A DNA stretch of 11,823 nt, from assembly GCA_947167555.1 (NCBI GenBank), contig CAMVIO010000041.1, positions 1-11,823 on the forward strand. The letters are read 5' to 3'. Shown here piece after piece: positions 5,076 through 11,823 of this stretch. Made by a program: the position numbers and the translations under genes. Positions within the stretch are counted from its first letter, which is position 1, and every line of letters begins with the position of its first letter. The notes under the pieces were generated by a model that searched no databases, had not been told where the DNA came from, and was given only the letters and a program-made list of their open reading frames with translations. The DNA comes from an uncultured Selenomonadales bacterium. Its GTDB lineage: Bacteria > Bacillota > Negativicutes > Selenomonadales > Selenomonadaceae.

Positions 5076-7537
5076 ACAACCAATTCACGCCCCATGCCAT
5101 CGCGGCGCTGAAATTCGCGCAGCGGGAGGCGCTGGAACGGGGGAAAAGCCATATCGGGCCCGAGCATTTGCTCCTGGGCATACTGCATGAGCGGGAGAGT
5201 TTCGCGGCGCATGTCCTCGCGGAGCTCGGCGTCGAGTTTGAGACGGCGCAGGCTCGCGTCGGGAGGATTGCGGGCACGCCGGAAGGGGCGCCGGACAATC
5301 CCTATTACACGCTCAGCGCGAAGCGCGTCATGCAGTTTTCCGTCGAGGAAGCGAAGCAGCTCGACCATGATTTTATCGGCACCGAGCATATCCTGCTGGC
5401 GTTGTCGAGGGAAAGCGAGAACACGGCGGCGCGGGTATTGACGTCGTTGGGCATCGATCTTGACCTGCTTCGGGAGACGATCTTTGAGATGCTGGACGGC
5501 GATGAGGACGACGAGGAGCAGGAGAAGGACAGCGGGACGGGAACGCCGCTTTTGGCCCGCTACGGGCGTTCTTTGAGCGAGCTGGCCGCGAAGAAAAAGC
5601 TGGATCCGGTCATCGGGAGGGAAAGGGAGATTCGGCGCGTCATCCAAATCCTGTCGCGTCGTGTGAAGAACAATCCAATCCTGATTGGCGAGCCGGGCGT
5701 CGGGAAGACCGCCGTCGTCGAAGGCTTGGCGCAGGCGATTGCCTCTGGCGCCGTGCCGTTCACGCTGCGGGAAAAACGCGTCATTTCGCTGTCGATGGCT
5801 TCAATCGTGGCGGGCACGAAGTATCGGGGCGAGTTCGAGGAACGTATGAAGAACATTCTCGCGGAAATCCGCCGGGCGAAGAACATCATCCTGTTTATCG
5901 ACGAGATGCACACCCTGATCGGCGCGGGCGGTGCGGAAGGTTCCCTGGACGCGGCGAATATCCTGAAGCCCGCGCTTTCGCGAGGGGAGATCCAGGTCAT
6001 CGGCGCGACGACGCTGAAGGAATACCGGAAATATTTCGAGAAGGACGCGGCGCTGGTACGGCGTTTTCAGACGGTACTGGTCGAGGAGCCGGACGCCGAT
6101 GAGGCAGTCGCCATCCTGCGCGGTCTGCGTGAGACTTATGAGGATTTCCATAAGGCGAAGATTACCGACGAAGCGATTGACGCCGCCGTGCATCTTTCCA
6201 GGCGTTATATCACCGACCGTTTCCTGCCGGACAAGGCTATCGATCTGATGGACGAGGCCGCATCCAAGGTACGGATGACGACCGTTGCGCAGCCGGACGG
6301 CGTGCGTGAGGCGGAAAAGGAACTGGAGCGTTTACGGGTCGAAAAGGAAAGCGCCATCGACGCGCAGGAATACGAGCGCGCCGCGCTGCTCCGGGACGAG
6401 GAGGGCGCGGTCAAGAAACGTCTGGAAGATGCGCGCAACGAATGGAAGGAAAGCGGGCAGGAACAAATCCTGGTCACTGAGGACGATATTGCCGAGGCCG
6501 TCGGGCTTTGGACGGGCATCCCGGTTCGCAAGATCGAGGCGAAGGAGTCCGAGCGTCTGCTCAATTTGGAAAAATTACTGAAAAAGCGCGTGGTCGGGCA
6601 AAGCGAAGCTGTTGTCGCGCTTTCCCGCGCTATTCGCCGCGCGCGGGCGGGGCTCAAAGACCCGAAGCGTCCCATCGGGTCGTTCCTGTTCCTCGGCCCG
6701 ACGGGCGTGGGCAAGACGGAGCTGGCGAAAGCGCTGGCGGAAACGCTTTTCGACAGCGAGGACGCGATTATCCGCTTCGACATGTCCGAGTACATGGAAA
6801 AATTCACCGTCTCGCGCCTCGTCGGCGCGCCTCCGGGCTATGTCGGATACGAGGAGGGCGGTCAGCTCACCGACGCGGTGCGGAAAAAACCGTACTCGAT
6901 CATCCTGTTGGACGAGATCGAAAAAGCCCATCCTGACGTCTTCAATATCCTGCTGCAGGTGATGGAGGACGGGCGGCTGACCGACAGCCAGGGACGGACT
7001 GCGGACTTCAAGAACACCGTGGTCATCATGACGTCGAACGTCGGCGCCAGTTTCCTGAAGGACGAGGGCGCGACCATGGGATTCCTCGCGCGGGATACGG
7101 CGACGGACGGACAGGAGCGCGCGAAAAAGCGCGTGCTGGAGGAGACGAAAAAAGTCTTCAAGCCGGAATTCCTGAACCGTCTCGACGAGACGCTGGTTTT
7201 CCACGCTCTCGGCAAAGAGGAGCTTTCCGCCATTGTCGATATTTTACTGGTTGATGTGCGTGCGCGGCTCGCGGAGAAAGAGATGAAGCTGGCGCTGAGC
7301 CCCGCGGTCAAGGCGATGCTCGTCGCAAAAGGAACGGACTTCAAGTTTGGCGCGCGCCCGTTGAAACGAGCAATCCGCAAGATGATCGAGGACCCGTTGT
7401 CCGAGAAGCTGCTGGCGAGGGAATTCCGTGCGGGCGACACTATAAATGCAAAGAAGGTCGGCGACGTGCTGGAATTTACGCGGAAGCTCCCCGCGAAACG
7501 GAAGAGGAGCGGCGCCCATGTCCCGACGGCAAAATAA
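5072..7537 (+). CDS. clpC: ClpC, AAA+ unfoldase of the ClpCP protease
   Basis: ClpC forms ATP-driven hexamers that unfold proteins, including arginine-phosphorylated ones, and feed them to ClpP. The 821 residues hold the full class I layout: a double Clp_N domain (1-145); AAA1 with Walker A GEPGVGKT (206-213), Walker B LFIDE (274-278) and arginines R330/R331; a UVR-bearing middle domain (about 410-460, DAQEYERAALLRDEE); AAA2 with Walker A GPTGVGKT (542-549), Walker B LLDE (612-615), pore loop GYVGYEEGG (589-597) and sensor-2 GARPLKR (760-766). The ClpP-docking tripeptide is MGF (669-671), where VGF or IGF is usual. The tail after 805 is short and basic. AGGAGA (5059-5064) precedes ATG 5072, which overlaps the mcsB stop, so it belongs to the CtsR-controlled operon. 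Confidence 0.97.
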   Translation: MNNQFTPHAIAALKFAQREALERGKSHIGPEHLLLGILHERESFAAHVLAELGVEFETAQARVGRIAGTPEGAPDNPYYTLSAKRVMQFSVEEAKQLDHDFIGTEHILLALSRESENTAARVLTSLGIDLDLLRETIFEMLDGDEDDEEQEKDSGTGTPLLARYGRSLSELAAKKKLDPVIGREREIRRVIQILSRRVKNNPILIGEPGVGKTAVVEGLAQAIASGAVPFTLREKRVISLSMASIVAGTKYRGEFEERMKNILAEIRRAKNIILFIDEMHTLIGAGGAEGSLDAANILKPALSRGEIQVIGATTLKEYRKYFEKDAALVRRFQTVLVEEPDADEAVAILRGLRETYEDFHKAKITDEAIDAAVHLSRRYITDRFLPDKAIDLMDEAASKVRMTTVAQPDGVREAEKELERLRVEKESAIDAQEYERAALLRDEEGAVKKRLEDARNEWKESGQEQILVTEDDIAEAVGLWTGIPVRKIEAKESERLLNLEKLLKKRVVGQSEAVVALSRAIRRARAGLKDPKRPIGSFLFLGPTGVGKTELAKALAETLFDSEDAIIRFDMSEYMEKFTVSRLVGAPPGYVGYEEGGQLTDAVRKKPYSIILLDEIEKAHPDVFNILLQVMEDGRLTDSQGRTADFKNTVVIMTSNVGASFLKDEGATMGFLARDTATDGQERAKKRVLEETKKVFKPEFLNRLDETLVFHALGKEELSAIVDILLVDVRARLAEKEMKLALSPAVKAMLVAKGTDFKFGARPLKRAIRKMIEDPLSEKLLAREFRAGDTINAKKVGDVLEFTRKLPAKRKRSGAHVPTAK

Positions 7538-7649
7538 GCTGGCGCCAAAAGGATTTGCGTCACAGGCGGCGAACTTCCTGCTGAACATCGCCGTCGCTGT
7601 CTCATGGCTGCTTCGACGGGTGGCGCAGGTTTTTATGGGCAGGAAATGA
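7518..7649 (+). CDS. Possible 43-residue membrane peptide at the end of the clpC operon
   Basis: This is a small ORF from ATG 7518 to TGA 7647-7649. It overlaps the end of clpC by 20 bases and stops 5 bases before the operon terminator. GAGGAG (7503-7508) lies 9 bases before the ATG, a fair ribosome binding site. The peptide has a basic start (MSRRQNKLAPKG), one hydrophobic stretch (about 17-32, AANFLLNIAVAVSWLL) and a basic end (RRVAQVFMGRK), as expected for a single-span or membrane-surface peptide. I recognise no family. Position between clpC and the terminator, with little spare sequence, argues for expression; the small size and lack of known relatives argue for caution. Confidence 0.5.
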   Translation: MSRRQNKLAPKGFASQAANFLLNIAVAVSWLLRRVAQVFMGRK

Positions 7650-7654
7650 GAAAA

Positions 7655-7691
7655 ACGCATTGTCCGGTAGTGGACAATGCGTCTTTTTTTT
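7655..7691 (+). terminator. Intrinsic terminator of the ctsR-clpC operon
   Basis: A perfect 11-bp stem, ACGCATTGTCC (7655-7665) with GGACAATGCGT (7672-7682), closes a 6-base loop and is followed by C and eight T residues (7684-7691). It separates the stress operon from clcA. Confidence 0.93.
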
Positions 7692-7722
7692 GCGAAAATA
7701 GGAGACGTATGGTAGATAAACA

Positions 7723-7729
7723 GAGGTGA
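7723..7729 (+). promoter_or_regulatory. Ribosome binding site deciding the clcA TTG start
   Basis: GAGGTGA matches seven consecutive bases of the anti-Shine-Dalgarno complement and lies 6 bases before TTG 7736. The next in-frame start, ATG 7751, would be 21 bases away, too far, so TTG is preferred. Confidence 0.65.
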
Positions 7730-7735
7730 AGGATT

Positions 7736-9301
7736 TTGCGTTGGAATCGGATGCGGGACGCGCTGCATTTCCTGGCGGATGAGCGGGCGTTCCGGCTGCG
7801 GCTTTTTTGCGAGGGGGCGCTGGTGGGCATCGGCGTCGGGATTGTCGTTGCCCTGTTTCGATGGCTTTTGGGATTGACGGAGATTTACCTCCCGATTCTT
7901 TTTGATTGGATGGCGAAATCTTTTCCCGTCGGCTTTTTCGGCTGGGGGATTTTTCTCGTCTTGGTTGCGTGGATCCTGGCGCGGTTCCTGGCAATCGAGC
8001 CGTTGATCTCAGGCAGCGGTATTCCGCAGGTGAAAGCGATTCTTTTGGGGCGAATCCGCATGAATGCTCAGCGGGTGCTGGCACTGAAATTTGTCGGCGG
8101 CGTGCTGGGAATCGGCGTGGGGATGTCGCTGGGACGCGAGGGACCCAGCGTGCAGCTTGGCGCTTGCGTCGGGCAGTGGTTCAGCCGCTTGCGTTTGCGG
8201 CCGCGCAGCGAGGAACGCTTCCTGCTGACCGCCGGTTCGGGCGCCGGGCTTGCGGCGGCTTTCAACGCGCCGCTGGCGGGCGTGATCTTTTGCCTGGAGG
8301 AATTGACGAAGAGTTTTTCCCCGCTGGTGCTGATGGCGACAGTGGCGGCGTCAGTCAGCTCGTCGGCGGTAGCGGGATGGGCGCTGGGATTGGCGCCGGT
8401 TTTCCATATCAAGGCGCTGCCTTCGCTGCCGATGTCGCATTATGTGCTGCTCCTTCCTTTGGGAATATTCGTGGGCGTGCTCGGAGTGCTGTTCAACCAT
8501 GTGTTGGAGGCCACGCTGGACGCTTATCAAAAATTCCCGGCGCAGGGTGCGGCAAAATTTCTGATGCCGCTGTTCTTGTCCTTCGGGCTGGCCTTCGCGT
8601 TGCCGGAGGTGCTCGGCGGCGGCAGTGCGTTGGTCGATACGCTGCTCCGGAAGGAGTTCGCGCTGCCGTTTTTGCTTCTGCTTTTGGTCGCGAAGTTTGT
8701 GTTCACGATGATTTGTTTCGGCTCGGGCGTTCCCGGCGGGATTTTCCTGCCGATGCTGGTACTCGGCGCGCTCTCGGGCGCGGTGTTCTCGAAGCTCACG
8801 GCGATGGCAGGGATTATCGATCCCGCGCTGATGGTGAGCTTTATCGTTTACGGTATGGCGGCTTATTTTGCCGCCGTGGTCAAGGCGCCGATCACGGGCA
8901 GCGTGCTGATCATGGAAATGACCGGTTCCTTCCATCACATGCTGGCACTGATTTTCGTCTCGATCACCGCGTATCTGACGGCGGATGTGCTCAAGGGCGC
9001 GCCGGTCTACGATATGCTTTTGGAACGGCTGCTCCGGGCGCGGACGAAGATACATCAGGTCATGGCTCATCATCGGACGATTGCGGAATTTATCGTCGGC
9101 GAGGGCAGCAGCCTCGACGGCAAGACGATCGCCGAAATCTCATGGCCGGAGGAATGCCTTTTGGTGCAAGTACGGCGTGGGGAGACGGAACTGATTCCGA
9201 CAGGCCCGCTGGTTTTGCAATCGGGCGATTTCGTCTACGCGCTGGCCGACGACGGCGATATCGCGGAGCTGGAAGAACTGGCGGAAGAACGTATTGGTTG
9301 A
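7736..9301 (+). CDS. clcA: CLC-family chloride/proton antiporter with C-terminal TrkA-C domain
   Basis: This dimeric membrane transporter exchanges chloride (or a similar anion) for protons. The 521 residues contain the CLC selectivity signatures GSGIP (93-97), GREGP (133-137, with gating glutamate E135) and GGIFLP (334-339), and Y425 at the place of the chloride-coordinating tyrosine of E. coli ClcA. CLEEL (186-190) keeps the internal proton glutamate (E189, matching E. coli E203), so it is predicted to be an exchanger rather than a channel. After about residue 448, a soluble segment (AEFIVGEGSSLDGKTIAEIS to PLVLQSGDFVYALADDGD) resembles the TrkA-C/RCK-C ligand-binding domain rather than CBS domains, suggesting control by a small ligand. 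It stands alone between two terminators. A weak promoter (TTGCGA 7690-7695, TAGATA 7713-7718) is the best I see. The physiological anion is unknown. Confidence 0.93.
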   Translation: MRWNRMRDALHFLADERAFRLRLFCEGALVGIGVGIVVALFRWLLGLTEIYLPILFDWMAKSFPVGFFGWGIFLVLVAWILARFLAIEPLISGSGIPQVKAILLGRIRMNAQRVLALKFVGGVLGIGVGMSLGREGPSVQLGACVGQWFSRLRLRPRSEERFLLTAGSGAGLAAAFNAPLAGVIFCLEELTKSFSPLVLMATVAASVSSSAVAGWALGLAPVFHIKALPSLPMSHYVLLLPLGIFVGVLGVLFNHVLEATLDAYQKFPAQGAAKFLMPLFLSFGLAFALPEVLGGGSALVDTLLRKEFALPFLLLLLVAKFVFTMICFGSGVPGGIFLPMLVLGALSGAVFSKLTAMAGIIDPALMVSFIVYGMAAYFAAVVKAPITGSVLIMEMTGSFHHMLALIFVSITAYLTADVLKGAPVYDMLLERLLRARTKIHQVMAHHRTIAEFIVGEGSSLDGKTIAEISWPEECLLVQVRRGETELIPTGPLVLQSGDFVYALADDGDIAELEELAEERIG

Positions 9302-9312
9302 AAACGGAACGT

Positions 9313-9347
9313 AAAGAAGCCCTCGGCGGTTGCCGAGGGCTTCTTTT
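9313..9347. terminator. Bidirectional terminator between clcA and the hydrogenase operon
   Basis: AAAGAAGCCCTCGGC (9313-9327) and GCCGAGGGCTTCTTT (9332-9346) form a perfect 15-bp stem around a GGTT loop. It reads with a T-tract on the + strand and likewise on the - strand (the AAA end), and lies between two convergent genes, 11 bases after the clcA stop and 8 before the hydA stop. Confidence 0.92.
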
Positions 9348-9355
9348 GTCGACGC

Positions 9356-11110
9356 TTATTTGAATTCGTAAAGCTTGTGCACCTGATGGTAGTTTGTATG
9401 CAGCAGGTGATGGGATTTGTCGGACAGCGGCTCGCCGAGGAAGTCCTTGTAGAGCGTGATGATGTCCGGGTTCTCGTGGGATTTCCGATAGGGGAGGCTC
9501 TTGTCGATCTCGTAGAGCGACGCGATGCGTTTCTTGCGGATCTCGTTCGTCGTGTCATAGGGCTGTCCGCCGCCGCCGATGCAGCCGCCGGGGCAGGCCA
9601 TGATCTCAATGAAGTCGTAGTCGCATTCGCCTTTTTCGAGACGGTCCATCATCTTGCGCGCGTTGCGCAGCGTATGGCAGACCGCAACTTTGACCTTGCG
9701 GACGCCGAGGTCGTAGGTGGCTTCCTTGACGCCCTCGAAGCCGCGCACGTCGTTGAACTCCAACGGTTTCGCTTCCTTGCCCGTGACTTTCTCGTAGACG
9801 GTGCGGAGCGCCGCTTCCATGACGCCGCCCGTGGCGCCGAAGATGGCGCCTGCGCCTGAGCCTGTGCCCAACGGGCTGTCGAACTCGCTCTTCGGAAGGT
9901 CCTTGAACGAAAGGCCGACGTAGTGGATCAGCTTGATGAACTCGCGAGTCGTCAGCACCGCGTCCACATCGCGCATGCCGTCGCGTCCCATTTCCGGCCT
10001 TGCCGCTTCGTATTTCTTCGCGGTGCAAGGCATGATGGCGACGGTGAAGATATTCTTGACCGGGACGCCCGAGTGGTTCGCGTAGTATGTCTTCGCGATT
10101 GCGCCGAACATCGACATCGGGGATTTCGCCGTTGAGAGATGCGGCAGGAGATTAGGATAATGTTTTTCGATGAAATTGATCCAGCCGGGGCTGCAGGAGG
10201 TCAGCATCGGCATTTTTCCGCCGTTCTGGATTCGATGGAGAAGCTCCGAGCCCTCTTCCATGATTGTGAGGTCGGCGCTGAAATTCGTGTCGAAGACCCG
10301 ATCAAAGCCCAGCATTTTGAGCGCCGTGACCATCTGCCCGGTGACGATCGCGCCGCCTTCGAAGCCGAAAGCGTCGCCGAGGGCTACGCGTACCGCCGGG
10401 GCAACCTGCACGATTACATGTGTGTTCGGGTCCTGCAGCGCGTCGAGCACGACCTGCGTGTCGTCCTTCTCGACGATGGCCGCCGTCGGGCAGACGAGGC
10501 TGCACTGACCGCAAAGCGTGCAGTCCGTTTTCTCCAACGGGAGATTGTACGGCGTCGTGACAATCAGATTGTCGCTGCGGCCCGCGAAGGTCAATGCTTC
10601 TACTCCCTGCACGTCTTTGCAGACACGGAAGCAGCGGCCGCACTTGATGCACTTCGACGGGTTGCGGACCAAAGCCGGATTCGTGTTTTCAGTGACGCGC
10701 TTTTTCGTCACGTCCGGCACATGGGGAATCTGAATATTGAAGCGCGCGCAAAGCTCCTGCAATTCGCAGCGGTGGTTGCGCGGGCAGGTCAGGCAGTCCT
10801 TGTCGTGATCTGCCATGATGAGCTGCAGGATGCCCACTTGCGTATCGCGGACGAGCTGGGTGTCCGTGAAGACCTCCATGCCTTCCCAGACCACTGTGGT
10901 GCAGGCGGCCGAAAGCTTGCGGCTGCCTTTGACCTCTACCGAGCAGATGCGGCATTTTGCCTTGACCGCCTGGTCGGGATGATAGCAAAGATGCGGGATA
11001 TCGATACCGATCTGCTTGGCGGCGGCGAGCACCATCGTCCCTGCAGGGACCTCCACCGGGATGTTGTTGATTTTTATATGGACCATTTCAGGCTTTTTCG
11101 TATCCGCCAT
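9356..11110 (-). CDS. hydA: [FeFe]-hydrogenase catalytic subunit, HndD/HydA type
   Basis: This cytoplasmic subunit makes or oxidises H2 and is paired with a NADH-oxidising flavoprotein. The 584 residues follow the clostridial CpI/HndD layout: N-terminal [2Fe-2S] domain (C42, C53, C56, C70); His-Cys3 [4Fe-4S] site (H102, C106, C109, C115); a two-cluster ferredoxin domain (C154/157/160/164 and C197/200/203/207); the H-cluster domain with L1 TSCSPGW (304-310), L2 MPCTAKKYE (360-368) and L3 EIMACPGGCIGGGGQP (502-517); and the small-subunit-like tail (about 525-584). Ligands C362, C506 and C510 are present; the residue aligned with the fourth (Cys300 of CpI) is Ser307. GGAGGTG (11118-11124) is 7 bases before the ATG, which overlaps the hydB stop by one base (TAATG). 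A NADH-linked, possibly bifurcating, enzyme is inferred from this pairing. Confidence 0.95.
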   Translation of the reverse strand: MADTKKPEMVHIKINNIPVEVPAGTMVLAAAKQIGIDIPHLCYHPDQAVKAKCRICSVEVKGSRKLSAACTTVVWEGMEVFTDTQLVRDTQVGILQLIMADHDKDCLTCPRNHRCELQELCARFNIQIPHVPDVTKKRVTENTNPALVRNPSKCIKCGRCFRVCKDVQGVEALTFAGRSDNLIVTTPYNLPLEKTDCTLCGQCSLVCPTAAIVEKDDTQVVLDALQDPNTHVIVQVAPAVRVALGDAFGFEGGAIVTGQMVTALKMLGFDRVFDTNFSADLTIMEEGSELLHRIQNGGKMPMLTSCSPGWINFIEKHYPNLLPHLSTAKSPMSMFGAIAKTYYANHSGVPVKNIFTVAIMPCTAKKYEAARPEMGRDGMRDVDAVLTTREFIKLIHYVGLSFKDLPKSEFDSPLGTGSGAGAIFGATGGVMEAALRTVYEKVTGKEAKPLEFNDVRGFEGVKEATYDLGVRKVKVAVCHTLRNARKMMDRLEKGECDYDFIEIMACPGGCIGGGGQPYDTTNEIRKKRIASLYEIDKSLPYRKSHENPDIITLYKDFLGEPLSDKSHHLLHTNYHQVHKLYEFK

Positions 11111-11823
11111 TACGCCGCACCTCCGATCTCAAAAATTTTCGGGAAAATCTTCATCGCGGACAGCAGCGCGTTTTGCGCTGACTCGCCGAGGCCGCATAGG
11201 GAAGAAATCGACATAATCGTGGCGATTTTCTTCATGTCGCGGATGTCCGCCTGCGTCGCCTCGCCCCGCGCCATCTTTTCGAGGATCAGCTTGATGTGGA
11301 GGTTTCCTTCGCGGCAGGGCGTGCACTGGCCGCAGGATTCTTCGGAGAAGAAGTCCTGGGTCATGCGGAGGAACTCCAGGACGCTGGTGCGGCTGTCGAC
11401 GACGAGGATCGAGCCGGAGCCGACAGTGACGCCCGCTGCCTTCAGGTCGTCGTAAGTGTACGGCGTGTCGAGGATGCGCCCGTCGGAAATCTTGCCCGAC
11501 GCGCCGCCGAACTGGATCAGACGAAGCGACTGCCCGCCGGGAATGCCCTGCCCGAGCTCGTAGATAATGTCGCGTACCGTCGTGCCGAAGGGAATCTCGT
11601 AGACGCCGGGGCGGCGCACATTGCCGCCGAGGCTGACAAGTTTCGTGCCGAGGGACTCGCCGGAGCCGTAGCTGATATACTTACGTTCCTCGTCCATCAG
11701 GAGATGCGGCACGATGGAAAAGCTTTCCACGTTGTTGACGCAGGTGGGGAGCGCGAACAGGCCGCTGACTTTCATGAAAGGCGGCTTCTTGCGCGGACGT
11801 CCCGCCTTGCCCTCGATGGAGCG
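11110..11823 (-). CDS. hydB: NuoF-like NADH-binding hydrogenase subunit HydB/HndC (partial, C-terminal part)
   Basis: This is the NADH/FMN subunit that passes electrons to HydA. The frame continues off the right edge; 237 residues are visible, and the ATG at 11775 is internal because the upstream residues (RSIEGKAGRPRKKPPF) are the conserved NuoF lead-in to the segment SGLFALPTCVNNVES. Next comes an SLBB-type domain (VSLGGNVRRPGVYE to LIQFGGASG), then the N3-type [4Fe-4S] site: CGQCTPC (11314-11334) with the distal cysteine of SSLCGLGE (codon 11194-11196). The protein ends about 28 residues after that cysteine, at IFPKIFEIGGAA. HydB of Thermotoga and HndC carry a further 2[4Fe-4S] ferredoxin-like tail, which is absent here. 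The stop overlaps the hydA start (TAATG), so the two are coupled. hydC/nuoE is expected upstream, outside the window. Confidence 0.92.
   Translation of the reverse strand, partial: RSIEGKAGRPRKKPPFMKVSGLFALPTCVNNVESFSIVPHLLMDEERKYISYGSGESLGTKLVSLGGNVRRPGVYEIPFGTTVRDIIYELGQGIPGGQSLRLIQFGGASGKISDGRILDTPYTYDDLKAAGVTVGSGSILVVDSRTSVLEFLRMTQDFFSEESCGQCTPCREGNLHIKLILEKMARGEATQADIRDMKKIATIMSISSLCGLGESAQNALLSAMKIFPKIFEIGGAA

Noticed and set aside
7690..7718. Promoter for clcA (TTGCGA, 17 bases, TAGATA)
   Set aside because: The spacing is right but the -10 matches only three of six bases and the -35 overlaps the preceding terminator's T-tract; too weak to list as a feature.
7906..9363. A 485-codon + strand frame inside and past clcA
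   Set aside because: The clcA frame holds all CLC motifs over the same bases; this one is Arg/Gly/Ala-rich, has no ribosome binding site and runs through the terminator hairpin.
10139..11455. A 438-codon open frame on the + strand opposite hydA and hydB
   Set aside because: It mirrors two genes with unmistakable hydrogenase and NuoF motifs. High-GC codon bias leaves the opposite strand open, and its residues show only an Arg/Asp/His-rich mix without a recognisable fold.

Overview
The window reads as chromosome of a GC-rich anaerobic Firmicute. The CtsR-McsA-McsB-ClpC regulon and strong AGGAGGTGATC-type ribosome binding sites indicate Firmicutes. A wecA-wecB pair, an [FeFe]-hydrogenase and high GC point towards the Negativicutes (Selenomonas/Megasphaera-like). 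That placement is inferred from content and base composition, not from a database search. Nothing looks like a phage, insertion sequence, CRISPR array or island; this is dense core chromosome with short intergenic gaps.

Left part, + strand. The 3' end of an unrecognised gene (1-225) carries the promoter of the next operon on its stop codon. That operon is wecA (lipid carrier GlcNAc-1-phosphate transferase), wecB (UDP-GlcNAc 2-epimerase) and atpZ (small ATP synthase-associated membrane protein), closed by a hairpin terminator at 2817-2855. WecA and WecB supply the lipid carrier and the ManNAc donor for surface polysaccharide. AtpZ is the kind of protein normally found at the head of an ATP synthase operon, but no such operon follows here.

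Middle, + strand. A promoter overlaid with two pairs of CtsR-like heptads drives ctsR, mcsA, mcsB, clpC and a possible 43-residue membrane peptide, ending in an 11-bp perfect terminator hairpin. This is the heat and protein-stress operon: CtsR represses it, McsB phosphorylates arginines (CtsR and damaged proteins) with McsA as activator, and ClpC unfolds marked substrates for the ClpP protease. The genes are packed with ATGA or longer overlaps.

Right part. A single-gene CLC chloride/proton antiporter (clcA) with a C-terminal TrkA-C-like domain converges on a minus-strand hydrogenase operon; a bidirectional hairpin separates them. The hydrogenase operon shows the complete catalytic subunit (hydA) and the C-terminal part of its NuoF-like NADH-oxidising partner (hydB), which runs off the right edge. 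Together they would dispose of NADH (and possibly ferredoxin) electrons as H2. HydB ends directly after its NuoF-type cluster domain, without the ferredoxin tail known from the bifurcating HydB/HndC proteins.

No wholly new system is evident. The points most worth a second look are the shortened heptad spacing in the CtsR operators, the small ORF after clpC, the atpZ gene without an ATP synthase operon, the tail-less HydB, and a serine at an H-cluster ligand position in HydA.
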